Below are positions 8,649 through 20,272 of a stretch of 64,000 nucleotides of DNA, in pieces. The position numbers were made by a program, and so were the translations under genes. Numbering within the stretch: position 1 is the stretch's first letter; each line of letters begins with the position of its first letter. The DNA is from Candidatus Methylomirabilota bacterium (GTDB taxonomy: Bacteria; Methylomirabilota; Methylomirabilia; Rokubacteriales; CSP1-6). The notes beneath the pieces are model-generated. The model saw only the letters and a list, made by a program, of their open reading frames with translations. It ran no database searches and was not told where the DNA came from. The stretch is from NCBI GenBank assembly GCA_035764725.1, contig DASTYT010000057.1, positions 25,572-89,571 of the forward strand. The letters run 5' to 3'.

Positions 8649-9745
8649 GCGCGACCTCCGAGCAGCGCGGGTATATCGGCCGCTGCCACCGGCCCTCCTG
8701 CCATCAGGGTGCGGGCGAAGCCCAACAGTGCCTCGCGGACGCCCGGGGGAAGCGTCGGATACCAGCGCGGGTGCCCGATGACCAGCGCGCGAAAGGCGAG
8801 AAATGGTGGCATGACCTCGAGAAGCTCCTCGTCGCGGCTGTCATGCAGATAGGCGTCGAGAAAGAGCTTGAACAAGGTCAGGAACGGCTCGGCGGCCCCC
8901 TGCCCGCCCTCCCGAGCGGCCTTCCGGAGCCCGAAGAAGAGATAGTTGATGCCGAGCGCGCTCACGTCGTCCGCCGGCTCGCCCCACTCCCCGCGACTGC
9001 GATCGAGAGCGGAGAACTCGACGCCCGCGCGGAACAGGAGGTTCCATGGATGGAAGTCGCCGTGGACGCAGGAGAGGCGATGAGCGCGCCCACGCAGCCG
9101 CCACCGCCAGGAGATCGCGCCGTGCTCGAGGGCCTCGCACGCCTGCGGCGGCAGCGGCGGGTATGGATGCGGATAGCTATCGAGAATGCCCATCAAGCAC
9201 TCGCCGTGTGCGACCAGCTCACGGATCCGGCGCTCGTAGAGCGTGGGCTCGTCGCGCTTGGTCGCGTGGGCTCGCGCGAGGAAGCAGCCCAGCTCCCGGG
9301 CGCGAGCCCGGTCGAGCTCGTGCAGGGGCTCGGCCAGGAGTCGCTCGAGATCCAGCCAGTAGAGCCGGCCCTCCGCCTTCTCCACGAGCTGGAAGAACTC
9401 GGTGGCATCGCCGGCGGAGACGAGCGCACCCGATTTCCGGATGAAGCCGACGTCCAGGCTTCGCACGTGCGACGGGAAGCTGTTGTAGGCGGTGTGGGCG
9501 TAGAGGGCCTGCCAGGCGCGATCGGCCGGATAGTCGTGGCCGAAGCCTTGCGCAACGCGCGTGCGCGCCGCCACCAGGCGACGCCGCGCGCCGCCCACGG
9601 CGCATTCGACCTCGAAGGGCACTCCGTAGCCGAAGCTCTTCGGATCCGTACCGACGCCCTCCCCTCCTCCGAGCGGTCGGAGTGCTAGCACCTCCACGGG
9701 AGCGCCGAAGAGGCCGCCTAGGTACGCTGCGAGTGCCGCGTGCAC
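8645..9745 (-). CDS. Aminoglycoside-phosphotransferase-fold kinase
   Basis: 366 residues with the APH/choline kinase catalytic signature: Brenner motif CVHGDFHPWNLL (HGD at 228-230, Asn235) and a metal-binding segment SALDRSRGEWGEPADDVS (Asp248). Small-molecule kinases of this fold act on aminoglycosides, choline, homoserine or sugars, and the sequence does not identify the substrate. It starts 12 bases after the second USP gene and overlaps the tandem P-loop kinase by 4 bases, so the two kinases are co-produced. A drug-resistance role is not supported; the context is stress response. Confidence 0.8.
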   Translation of the reverse strand: MHAALAAYLGGLFGAPVEVLALRPLGGGEGVGTDPKSFGYGVPFEVECAVGGARRRLVAARTRVAQGFGHDYPADRAWQALYAHTAYNSFPSHVRSLDVGFIRKSGALVSAGDATEFFQLVEKAEGRLYWLDLERLLAEPLHELDRARARELGCFLARAHATKRDEPTLYERRIRELVAHGECLMGILDSYPHPYPPLPPQACEALEHGAISWRWRLRGRAHRLSCVHGDFHPWNLLFRAGVEFSALDRSRGEWGEPADDVSALGINYLFFGLRKAAREGGQGAAEPFLTLFKLFLDAYLHDSRDEELLEVMPPFLAFRALVIGHPRWYPTLPPGVREALLGFARTLMAGGPVAAADIPALLGGRA

Positions 9746-9757
9746 GAGCCTCTCCGC

Positions 9758-10210
9758 CTACTTCTTCCCTCGCACCGTGAGAACCGGACAGGGAGCAATG
9801 GCGAGGACTCTGCTCGCCACGCTACCCAGGAAGAACCGGGCGAAGCCGGTCCGCCCGTGCGTGCCGATCACGACCACATCGGCCTTCCGGGAGCGCGCGG
9901 CCTGCACGATGCGCTCGTGAGCGGCGCCGTCGAGCAGAAGCGTCCTGACCCGGACTCCGGAGCGCTTGGCCTGATCTACGAGCTTCCGCAGGTGCTTCTG
10001 CGCGGTGGCACGGGCCGCGGCTTCCATATCCTCGTACAGCTTTGGCGGTATGTAGCCGTCGGGCATCATCGTGGCTACGACAGGAGCGAGGACGTGCACG
10101 AGAAGGAGCTGGGCGCGGTTGTCCTTCGCCATTTCCACCGCGCGCTTGAACGCAGCGGTCGAGGCTCGCGAGAAGTCGGTGGGATGCACGATGGTGCGGA
10201 TCCGCCTCAT
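9758..10210 (-). CDS. Universal stress protein (UspA family), second copy
   Basis: 150 residues, one Usp domain. Residues 116-130 give the ATP-binding G-2X-G-9X-G-S motif (GTHGRTGFARFFLGS) and the start has the usual HPTDFS. It is thus predicted to bind ATP, like MJ0577-type Usps. Overlaps the first usp gene by 4 bases. Co-transcribed with the kinases downstream, probably from the sigma54 promoter at 10712. Confidence 0.93.
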   Translation of the reverse strand: MRRIRTIVHPTDFSRASTAAFKRAVEMAKDNRAQLLLVHVLAPVVATMMPDGYIPPKLYEDMEAAARATAQKHLRKLVDQAKRSGVRVRTLLLDGAAHERIVQAARSRKADVVVIGTHGRTGFARFFLGSVASRVLAIAPCPVLTVRGKK

Positions 10211-10686
10211 CGCAGCACCTCCTTGGGCGGCATGGTGGCCGTGGGCAGCTCGACGCGCGCTTCGGACGGACGCCGCAGGAAGATGGGGGTCGCACTGCCG
10301 CGCAAGACGGACTCGGCCACGCTGCCGAAGATGAGGCGGCCGATGCCACTGCGGCCGTGCGTGCTCATGACGATCAGGTCCGCCTTGTAGTAGCCGACCG
10401 CTTCGATAATGGAGGCCGCGGGCGACCCGTACCAGACGTGGGTCTCGACGTTGCGGAACCCGCGCCCGTCGAGCTTCGCCTTGAGGCCCGCCAGGTACTT
10501 CTCGGCGTCGGCGACGGCCTCGACCTCAGCCAGGATCGGATCGCTTCCGGGCAGCATGCGGGCCTCGGCGGCGCGCATCAGCATGACGACGGCTCCATCG
10601 CGGGCGGCGAGGTCGAAGGCGTCGGCCAGCGCCGCCTCCGCCAGCTCCGAGCCGTCCAGCGGAACCAGGATCCTGTTGGTTTTCAT
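10207..10686 (-). CDS. Universal stress protein (UspA family), first copy
   Basis: 159 residues. ATG at 10686 has GGGAGG 5 bases upstream and starts MKTNRILVPLDGSE; an upstream in-frame start at 10728 would overlap the promoter and is rejected. The nucleotide motif is STHGRSGIGRLIFGS (108-122), the first Gly being Ser, which is common. First gene of a six-gene unit: usp-usp-APH kinase-tandem kinase-receiver-membrane peptide. Confidence 0.93.
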   Translation of the reverse strand: MKTNRILVPLDGSELAEAALADAFDLAARDGAVVMLMRAAEARMLPGSDPILAEVEAVADAEKYLAGLKAKLDGRGFRNVETHVWYGSPAASIIEAVGYYKADLIVMSTHGRSGIGRLIFGSVAESVLRGSATPIFLRRPSEARVELPTATMPPKEVLR

Positions 10687-10711
10687 GGCGTCCTCCCTGG
10701 AGAGCCCATGC

Positions 10712-10727
10712 TGCAACAGCGGTGCCA
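10712..10727 (-). promoter_or_regulatory. Sigma54 promoter for USP-kinase operon
   Basis: The minus strand reads TGGCACCGCTGTTGCA: TGGCAC, five bases, TTGCA. It matches the sigma54 consensus except for one base, with exact -24/-12 spacing. The predicted start is near 10701, giving a 15-base leader that contains the GGGAGG ribosome site of the first usp gene. It lies directly downstream of the gene for an NtrC-type activator, the obvious candidate regulator. Confidence 0.8.
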
Positions 10728-10810
10728 CGGTGGAATTTCCGGTAAAACAGCCACTTCGGGAAACCGCGGGCGGAACGGCGCGGGGAGGTCGCTCCTCGGT
10801 GGGTCACCGC

Positions 10811-10826
10811 CGCCACGGTGGTGGCG
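10811..10826 (-). terminator. Weak hairpin after the NtrC-type regulator gene
   Basis: Inverted repeat CGCCAC-GGTG-GTGGCG, 15 bases past the regulator stop, without a T-run. A second small dyad (CGGTG-GGT-CACCG, 10797-10809) adjoins it. Either may end the regulator transcript or serve as an activator site about 70-90 bases upstream of the USP promoter. Confidence 0.3.
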
Positions 10827-10841
10827 ATGATGAGAGCGAGC

Positions 10842-12251
<1,410 letters not shown>

Positions 12252-12263
12252 GGGCGCGGCACG

Positions 12264-12292
12264 ATAATGGCGGACATTGGCCTCTAGATCAA
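12264..12292 (-). promoter_or_regulatory. Candidate sigma70 promoter for NtrC-type regulator
   Basis: The minus strand has TTGATC, 17 bases, CATTAT, 12 bases before the regulator ATG (4/6 matches in each hexamer). Only 113 bases separate the divergent regulator and kinase genes. Confidence 0.35.
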
Positions 12293-12325
12293 CGGGGACC
12301 GGAACGGCGGGCGGCCCTCCGGGGC

Positions 12326-12354
12326 TTGAAGGCCACGCCATCTTGATCGACAAT
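12326..12354 (+). promoter_or_regulatory. Weak sigma70-like promoter for CHASE3 kinase
   Basis: TTGAAG, 17 bases, GACAAT. The predicted start falls within a few bases of the kinase ATG at 12365, which also lacks a Shine-Dalgarno, so the message would be nearly leaderless. Low confidence. Confidence 0.25.
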
Positions 12355-12364
12355 CCCACTCGCC

Positions 12365-14494
12365 ATGCCATCTTGGGTCTCCCGCAACCGGATGGGCCTC
12401 GCGTTCTCCCTTGCCGCCGGGCTCCTCCTGGGGATTGGCGTCATCGCCTTCAGCGCCGGGCGACTGCTGGTCGAGTACGAAGGCGTTCAACACACCACCC
12501 AGATCCTCACCGAGCTGGACGCCGTCCTGTCCGGAGTCACCGACGCGGAGACCGGCCAGCGAGGATTCATCATCACGGGGAACGAGCAATACCTCGCGCC
12601 GTACCTCGCTGCGACCGGAGCCACCGAGGCGCACCTCGAGGCCTTGAACGCATTGACCAGTGATAACTTCCGGCGCCGGCAGCTCCTCGACTCTCTGACG
12701 CCCCTGATCGCCGACAAGTTTCAGGAGCTTCGCGAAACAATACAGCTCCGGCGAGAGGGCAGCGCGGATGCCGCGATCCAGCGAATCCAGACGGGGCGGG
12801 GACTCCGCCTCATGCGGGAGATTCGCTCGACGGTGACTGTCATGAAAAGCCAGGATCGCGAGCTCCTCATCGCGCAGTCGCGACGCCACGCGGAACAGGC
12901 GCGGCAGATCTTTCTCGCGCTGGCGACGCTGACCCTGATCACGCTTCTGGTCCTCGGGGCCCTGATCGTCGAGACTCGGCGCCGAGCCCGCGAGATGCGA
13001 TCGACACGGGATGCCCTGCAAACCCAGGTCGTCGAGCACGAGCAGACGAGGTCCCTTCTCGCCTCCCTGGTCCGCTCCTCCGAGGACGCAGTCATAGGAA
13101 TCGGGCTCGACGGGCGCGTCATCAGCTGGAATCCGGCTGCCGAGCGGATGTTCGGCCCCGCCGAGCGGGACATGGCGGGCCGGCCGATCGACGCCTTTCT
13201 CGACGGGATCGGCGCGGACGTCGTCTCGGCGTTGGCCCGAGTACAGTCCGAGCGCAGGCCAGAGCAGCTCCAGGTCGATCATCGCGGTCCCGCCGGGCGG
13301 CGAGCCCGCCTCCTCCTCACCGTCTCCCCGATCCGTGAAATGGATCAGGCTGTCGTCGGCACCTCCATTGTCGGACACGACATCACCGCCCGCACCCAGA
13401 TGGAGGCGGCACTCCGGCGAACCGAGGGCACCTCTCGCGCATTTTTCGAAGCCGCCTCCGAGAGCATCGTGGTCGCCGACGCGGGCGGCCACATCGTCCT
13501 GGTGAACGCCAAGACCGAGGAGATGTTCGGCTATGTGCGCCAGGAGCTCATCGGTCAGCCCATCGAGCTGCTGGTCCCCCATCGACACCGGGCAAGCCAT
13601 GTCGCTCACCGGGAGGCCTACATGCGAGCCCCCCGCGCGCGCGCGATGGGGCGGGGTCTCGACCTCTCCGGCGTCAAGAAGAACGGCGTCGAGTTTCCGG
13701 TGGAGGTCAGCCTCAGCTACGTGACGATCGACGAGGGGACCCTTGCCATCGCCTTCGTGACCGATATCAGCGAGCGCCAGGCGTACCAGCGCGCCGCCCG
13801 ACAGTCCGACAAGCTGGCCGCCCTCGGCACGCTCTCCGCCGGCGTCGCCCACGAGATCAACAACCCGATCGGCATCATCATCTCGCGGGTCGAGGTCATG
13901 ATGCTGGAGGCGGCCGACGACGCCCTCGCGCCCGAGATGCGCAAGGACCTCGAGGTCATCCTCCGCCAAGCGCGGCGAGTCGCGACGATCACGCAAGGCT
14001 TGCTCTCGTTCGCGCGTCAGTCCACGGGCAGCCACGGGCCGGTCGCGCTGAATCAGGTCGTGGAAGACATCGTGCAGCTCGCTCAGAAGGACATGAGTCG
14101 ATCGCGCGTGACGGTATCGACGGCGCTCAACGCGGATCTTCCCGCGATCATCGCTGATGCCAACGCGATCGGACAGGTACTTCTGAATCTACTCACCAAC
14201 GCCCGCAACGCGATGCCGGACGGCGGCTCGATCACCATCGAGACGGCTCTCGTCCAAGAGGGGCGGTCCATCCGCGTGGCCGTACGAGATACCGGTTCCG
14301 GGATCCCCCCGGAGGTCCAGCCGAGGATCTTCGACCCATTCTTCACGACGAGAGCGGACGGTACCGGTCTCGGTCTGGCGATCAGTCACGGGATCATGGC
14401 GGACCATCGGGGCACCATCGAAGTGAGCTCCGAGCCGGGCAAGGGCACGCTGTTCACCCTGACGTTCCCGGTCGATGCGCCGGTCGGAAGCTAA
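12365..14494 (+). CDS. Membrane sensor histidine kinase, CHASE3-PAS-PAS
   Basis: 709 residues. Membrane helix about 11-32, periplasmic CHASE3 domain about 35-180 ([19 protein letters not shown] is diagnostic), second helix about 184-203, then two PAS domains (about 235-345 and 355-475). HisKA has His496 in GVAHEINNP, and the HATPase follows ([35 protein letters not shown]). All catalytic boxes are intact. It is transcribed away from the NtrC-type regulator across a 113-base gap, and the pair most likely forms a two-component system. The signal is not identifiable from sequence. Confidence 0.92.
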   Translation: MPSWVSRNRMGLAFSLAAGLLLGIGVIAFSAGRLLVEYEGVQHTTQILTELDAVLSGVTDAETGQRGFIITGNEQYLAPYLAATGATEAHLEALNALTSDNFRRRQLLDSLTPLIADKFQELRETIQLRREGSADAAIQRIQTGRGLRLMREIRSTVTVMKSQDRELLIAQSRRHAEQARQIFLALATLTLITLLVLGALIVETRRRAREMRSTRDALQTQVVEHEQTRSLLASLVRSSEDAVIGIGLDGRVISWNPAAERMFGPAERDMAGRPIDAFLDGIGADVVSALARVQSERRPEQLQVDHRGPAGRRARLLLTVSPIREMDQAVVGTSIVGHDITARTQMEAALRRTEGTSRAFFEAASESIVVADAGGHIVLVNAKTEEMFGYVRQELIGQPIELLVPHRHRASHVAHREAYMRAPRARAMGRGLDLSGVKKNGVEFPVEVSLSYVTIDEGTLAIAFVTDISERQAYQRAARQSDKLAALGTLSAGVAHEINNPIGIIISRVEVMMLEAADDALAPEMRKDLEVILRQARRVATITQGLLSFARQSTGSHGPVALNQVVEDIVQLAQKDMSRSRVTVSTALNADLPAIIADANAIGQVLLNLLTNARNAMPDGGSITIETALVQEGRSIRVAVRDTGSGIPPEVQPRIFDPFFTTRADGTGLGLAISHGIMADHRGTIEVSSEPGKGTLFTLTFPVDAPVGS

Positions 14495-14498
14495 CCAC

Positions 14499-14533
14499 CT
14501 CACCGGCGGCGTGGGCAACCCGCCGCCGGTGAG
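14499..14533. terminator. Strong hairpin between convergent genes
   Basis: Perfect 13-base stem (CTCACCGGCGGCG, 9-base loop, CGCCGCCGGTGAG) immediately after the kinase stop and before the peroxiredoxin stop on the other strand. Likely a bidirectional terminator, though the T-tract is short (ATTTCG). Confidence 0.7.
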
Positions 14534-14550
14534 ATTTCGCGTCCCCGGCC

Positions 14551-15210
14551 CTACTTCGGCTGGGGCACGATGCGGATGTACGGCTTGGGGGACTTCCACC
14601 CACTGGGGTACGTCTTCTTGGCCTCCTCGTCCGACACCGCGGGGACGATGATGACATCCCCACCCTGCTTCCAGTTCACCGGCGTGGCCACCTTGTGCTT
14701 GGCGGTGAGCTGGCAGGAGTCGAGAAGGCGCAGCACCTCATCGAAGTTCCGCCCCGTGCTCATGGGATACGTGAGCATGGCCTTGACCTTCTTGTCGGGG
14801 CCGATCACGAACACCGAGCGCACGGTGGCGTTGTCGGCCGGCGTGCGCCCCTGGGCGGTGTTGCCGGCATTCTCCGGCAGCATGTCGTAGGCCTTGGCAA
14901 CCTTCAGCTCCGGGTCGCCGATCAGCGGATAGGTGACGGCGTGACCCTGGACTTCCTGGATGTCCTTGGACCACTTCTCGTGATCGGTCACGGGATCCAC
15001 GCTGACCCCGATGATCTTGGTGCCGCGCTTGTCAAACTCGGGCTTGAGCCCCGCCATGTAGCCGAGCTCGGTGGTGCAGACCGGCGTGAAGTCCTTGGGA
15101 TGCGAGAAGAGAATGGCCCAGCCATTGCCGATCCACTCGTGGAAGTCGATCTTGCCCTGGGTGGTGTCGGCAGTGAAATTGGGGGCTTCGCTGTTGATGC
15201 GCAACGTCAT
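14551..15210 (-). CDS. Peroxiredoxin, Prx6 (1-Cys) type
   Basis: 219 residues. Reduces peroxides through peroxidatic Cys45 in HPKDFTPVCTTELG, the Prx6 form of the PxxxTxxC motif. The C-terminal half has the long Prx6 extension (PVNWKQGGDVIIVP and the closing PKPYIRIVPQP). ATG 15210 is preceded by GGAGG. Longer in-frame starts upstream give no homologous sequence. It stands alone between a terminator and an ABC operon. Confidence 0.95.
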   Translation of the reverse strand: MTLRINSEAPNFTADTTQGKIDFHEWIGNGWAILFSHPKDFTPVCTTELGYMAGLKPEFDKRGTKIIGVSVDPVTDHEKWSKDIQEVQGHAVTYPLIGDPELKVAKAYDMLPENAGNTAQGRTPADNATVRSVFVIGPDKKVKAMLTYPMSTGRNFDEVLRLLDSCQLTAKHKVATPVNWKQGGDVIIVPAVSDEEAKKTYPSGWKSPKPYIRIVPQPK

Positions 15211-15331
15211 GAGAGCACCTCCGCCTATGGGGATCCAGCCTGGGATCAGATCCGGAGACTGACGTCCGTTCCAGTAACGGCGTCCACCGAAGTGAGGATT
15301 CACCCAAAGGGGCGCGTCGTCAAGGGGGGTC

Positions 15332-15350
15332 GGCGCGGTCAAGCCGCGCC
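15332..15350 (-). terminator. Hairpin after ABC transporter operon
   Basis: GGCGCGG, 5-base loop, CCGCGCC, located 15 bases past the stop of the ATPase gene; no T-run. Confidence 0.4.
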
Positions 15351-15365
15351 CGCCGCGCGGGCCCG

Positions 15366-16453
<1,088 letters not shown>

Positions 16454-16457
<4 letters not shown>

Positions 16458-18169
16458 TCGCCTCCGGCCTGGACGGCGCGGCGGGCCACCGCGAACATGA
16501 TCGCCAGGGCGAAGGCCACCGCGAGCGTCTGCAGAAGCGCCATGGCCGCCGCGAGCTCCGTGCTCGTCGAGAACCACGACTCGACGATCGCGGGCGTGAT
16601 GACCTTGGACTTGGGCCCCATGAGCAAGATCGACGCCCCCAGCTCACGGACACTGGCGATGAACAGCAGGAGCCATGCCGCCACCAGCCCGGGCTTGAGC
16701 AGCGGTATGGTGACCGTGCGCAGGCGATAGCCCCAGGTCGCGCCGCACATCTGGGCGCATTCCTCCAGCGAGCGGTCGATCTGGAGGATGACGCCCGAGA
16801 TCGTTCGCAGCCCCAGGGGCAGGAACACGGTCAGGTAGGCAATCAGGAGGAGCCACAGCGTGCCGTAGATGGGAAGCGGGAACACCAGCCACGCCCACAT
16901 CATCCCGAAGGCGAAGACGAGACGCGGCACCGCCTGGGGAAACATGAGCAGGTATTCGATGACCCCAGCGCCGGGCAGCCGTGAGCGGTAGATCAGCCAC
17001 GAGAGAAAGCCCATCAGGGGAATGCCGATGCTCGCGGTCGCGAAGCCCAGCAGCAGGCTGTTCCACAGCGCCGAGCGCACCGCGTCCAGCGAGAGCGCGG
17101 TGGCGTAGTTGGTCAGCGTGAGGTTGCGGAGCCCGGGCGCCGCCGCGGTCAGGTGCTGGAACGAGGCGTACAGGATAGTGAGCACGGGCAGGATCACCGC
17201 CACCGCCAGATAGGCGACGCAGATGGCGAGGAACGGCCAGCGCAGCGAGCCCACGTCCATGACGCGCGGCCGGAACGCCTTGCCGGTGATCGTCACGTAG
17301 CTGCCCGCGCTGATGATGCGACGGTAGATCCACACCATCCCGAACATCACGACGAACAGCGACACACCCATGGCCGCGGCGGTGGGGAAACGCGGCGGGT
17401 ACTGCGACACCATCTGATACATGGCGGTGGTCACGACGTAGAAGCGGGCAGGGAGCCCCAGCACCAGCGCGGCCGAGAACGACCCCAGCATCTCGGCGAA
17501 GACGTACACCGCGGCCCCGAGCACGCCGGGCAGGACGAGCGGCAGCGTGATGCGCAGCATCGTGCGCGTGCGGCCGGCGCCGAGGACCTGAGAAGCTTCC
17601 TCCATCGAAGGGTCCATCGACTTCATCACGGCGCCAATCATGACGAAGGCCACTGAGCCCTCGAACAGAGCCATCACCCAGGCGATGCCCCACCACGTGT
17701 TGATGTCGATCAGGTGACCCTCGCCGCCCAGCCCGCGCCAGAGCTGATTGACGAAGCCGCTGTTGGGCGAGGCGATGATTGCCCACGCCAGGGCGCCCAT
17801 CAGCGGGGTCACGTAGTACGGCATCGCCATGAGCTGCTCCAGGGCGGCGCGACCCGGGACGTTCGTGCGCGAGAGAATCCAACCCATCACGAATCCGACC
17901 ACCACGGCGAGCACGGTGGCCACCGCGGCGACCTGCAGGGTGTTGCCGAGGATGTGAGCGTAGCGGCCGAGCCCGGTGAAGTTGTCGAGGCCGTACGCCT
18001 CGGGCGGCCGGGCCTGAGGGTCGCCGACGCTCAGCGAGGCCTGGATGAGGTACGCGATCGGGTAGAGGACGAGGATCGCCGCGCCGCCCCCGACCAGCAG
18101 GCTGACGAACCGCGGGCCCGGCCACCAGGACCGGGCCCGCGCAATTCCTTCCGAGGGCGTGGTCCTCAC
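16454..18169 (-). CDS. Fused two-domain ABC permease (FbpB type)
   Basis: 571 residues with two BPD_transp_1 domains in one chain, about 12 membrane helices. Each half has an EAA loop: [22 protein letters not shown] in the first and [23 protein letters not shown] in the second (each cited in part). The fusion is usual for ferric-iron-type importers (FbpB, SfuB). GTG start at 18169 overlaps the stop of the binding-protein gene, so binding protein, permease and ATPase are translationally coupled. The substrate is set by the binding protein and not known. Confidence 0.92.
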
Positions 18170-19257
18170 AACCCCATGATCGAGTTCCACTCCTTCACGA
18201 ACAGAGGGTGGCTCGCCACGTAGTCGCTCCAGTCGGTCGGGAAGAGCAGCTTGAAGTCCGCCAGCCGCTTGCCGGTGGGCATCGGTCCGGCGTCGTTGCG
18301 GACCGAGCCGTAGAGCAGAATCTTCTGATTCTGATAGATCGCCTGGCCGCGCTTGGACAGAGCCCAGTCGACGAAGAGCTTGGCCGCTTCGGGATGGGGC
18401 GCCTTGTTGACGACGCCGATGTAGATCGCAATGGCCGGCATCCCCTCGGGCGGCGCAACGAACTCGATCTCTGCGCCTTTCTCCTGGTAGAGCGTGTAGC
18501 CCGCGTACTCGGCCAGCGCGCACATCCGGTCGTCGCCCTTGGCCAGCCGATCGAAGAGCTGCGCGCGTGCGTCGAAGCCCTTGGGGCGCTGCTTGGCGAA
18601 CTCCTGCCAGAAGTCGTTGCCGTACATCTTGCGCAGGATGTACCACTGCGAGTGCTGCATGCCCGAGGTGGCGAGCTTGACGCTGACGCCGTCCCGGTAC
18701 GCGGGGTTGTTGATGTCCTTCCACGTCTTCGGCGCCCCCTCGGGCTTGAGCTTGGTCTTGTTGTAGGCGATGCCGGCGAAGCCCACGCCGGGCACGCCGA
18801 AGTAGCCGGGCGGAGTCGACAGGTACTCCGGCTTGTACGCCGCGTACTCCGGCGACTGGTACTGCTCCCAGCCGCCTTTCTTCTGGAAGTCGATTGCCGG
18901 CGAGATGTCGGAGAGCTGGAGCACGTCGACGCCGAAGCGCCCGGCCGACCGTTCGGCGGTGACCTTCGCGTAGAGCGCGCCGGTCTGGAGCCGTACGTAG
19001 CTGGTCTTGATCTTGGGGAAGTCCTTCTTGAACGCGTCGAGGAGGACGGCGATCCCCGGCTCGCTGTCGTGGCCGTAGTAGACGACCTCACCCTCCGCTT
19101 CGGCCTTGGCGATGTCGGCGTTGGTCGAAAAGTCGAGCACCTTGGTGGCGGCGTCGGCGCGCGTCGCGCGGGCGACGAGGGGCGTGGCCACGACGGCCAG
19201 CGCTCCTGTCTTCAAGAAGCGGCGTCGGGTGACGGCGGTGTGGGCGCGCTCAGTCAT
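18166..19257 (-). CDS. Tat-exported ABC substrate-binding protein, iron(III) type
   Basis: 363 residues. Twin-arginine signal TRRRFLKTGALAVVATPL (10-27) with a likely cleavage near ADA-AT. The mature protein is a type 2 periplasmic binding fold like FbpA/AfuA (EGEVVYYGHDSEPGIAVLLDAF; VVNKAPHPEAAKLFVDWALS). The paired C-terminal tyrosines that bind iron in FbpA are not obvious, so a non-iron ligand is possible. Tat export hints at folding or cofactor binding before export. First gene of the three-gene importer. Confidence 0.9.
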   Translation of the reverse strand: MTERAHTAVTRRRFLKTGALAVVATPLVARATRADAATKVLDFSTNADIAKAEAEGEVVYYGHDSEPGIAVLLDAFKKDFPKIKTSYVRLQTGALYAKVTAERSAGRFGVDVLQLSDISPAIDFQKKGGWEQYQSPEYAAYKPEYLSTPPGYFGVPGVGFAGIAYNKTKLKPEGAPKTWKDINNPAYRDGVSVKLATSGMQHSQWYILRKMYGNDFWQEFAKQRPKGFDARAQLFDRLAKGDDRMCALAEYAGYTLYQEKGAEIEFVAPPEGMPAIAIYIGVVNKAPHPEAAKLFVDWALSKRGQAIYQNQKILLYGSVRNDAGPMPTGKRLADFKLLFPTDWSDYVASHPLFVKEWNSIMGL

Positions 19258-19378
19258 GCGGAGCTCTCCTGTTCGTCGGGAATGGCGGACGGGGTGGCTC
19301 GCCCGCGTAGCATACGCAACAGTAACACGCGCCGGCGGCGTCGCCCCGCGATCGGTTCTCCCGAAGCTTCGAGACTCT

Positions 19379-20272
19379 TCAGTTGCCGCGCAGGCGCGGG
19401 TCGAGCGTGTCGCGGAGGGCGTCGCCGAGGAGGTTGGTGCCGAAAACGGCGAGGCTGATGGCGAGCCCGGGGTAGATCACGAGCCACGGCGCCTTGCGCG
19501 CGTACTCCGCCGCCGCGATCGACAGCATGCGCCCCCAGGAGGGATACGGCTCGGGGATACCGAGGCCGAGGAAGGACAGCGCCGCCTCGGCGAGGATGGC
19601 GCCCCCGAGCTGGGCGGTGACCAGCACCACGAACGGCCCGAACGTGTTGGGCAGCACGTGGCGCAGGGCGATGCGCGCGTGCCGCGCGCCGAGCGCGCGG
19701 GCGGACTCGATGTAGACGAACTCACGGATCGCGAGCACGCTCGCCCGCACCACCCGGGCCGCGCGCGGGGCGATCACCACCGAGATCGCGATGATCGTGT
19801 TGGTAAGGGAGGGCCCCAGCGCCGCCGCCATCACGAGGGCGAGCACCAGGATGGGCAGCGCCTGCATGATGTCCATGAGCCGCTGCGCGACGAGGTCAGT
19901 CTTCCCGCCCACGTAGCCGGAGACGAGCCCCACCAGGCCGCCCGTCACCGCGCCCAGCAGCGTGGAGGCGATGCCCACGAGGAGCGAGATGCGCGAGCCG
20001 TAGATCAGCCGGCTCCAGAGGTCGCGGCCGAGATTATCGGTGCCGAGCCAGAACTCGCTACCCGGCGCCACCAGCACCCGCGAGGACGTCCGGATGGGGT
20101 TGTGGGTGGCGAGCGCGTCCGCGAAGATCGCGGCGAGGATGAGGAGAATTGCGAGCACGGCGCCCGCCGCCCCCAGCGGGTTCTTCCGGATGAAGAGCCC
20201 GAGGGCGCGCCCCCATCCCCGCGCCTCGGGGAGCGTGTCGTGCAGGGGGACGTCGAGGGTGCGGATCGCCAT
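19379..20272 (-). CDS. Peptide/nickel-type ABC permease, DppC/OppC family
   Basis: 297 residues. The N-terminal OppC_N segment (RKNPLGAAGAVLAILLI) is followed by five further helices, the loop GTDNLGRDLWSRLIYGSRISL and the EAA motif ESARALGARHARIALRHVLPN. ATG 20272 overlaps the stop of the DppB gene by one base. No ATPase genes follow, so the importer must use ATPases encoded elsewhere. Confidence 0.93.
   Translation of the reverse strand: MAIRTLDVPLHDTLPEARGWGRALGLFIRKNPLGAAGAVLAILLILAAIFADALATHNPIRTSSRVLVAPGSEFWLGTDNLGRDLWSRLIYGSRISLLVGIASTLLGAVTGGLVGLVSGYVGGKTDLVAQRLMDIMQALPILVLALVMAAALGPSLTNTIIAISVVIAPRAARVVRASVLAIREFVYIESARALGARHARIALRHVLPNTFGPFVVLVTAQLGGAILAEAALSFLGLGIPEPYPSWGRMLSIAAAEYARKAPWLVIYPGLAISLAVFGTNLLGDALRDTLDPRLRGN

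Noticed and set aside
8645-9745. Aminoglycoside resistance gene
   Set aside because: Only the general APH/choline kinase fold is supported. The operon is stress-related with no mobile element signs.
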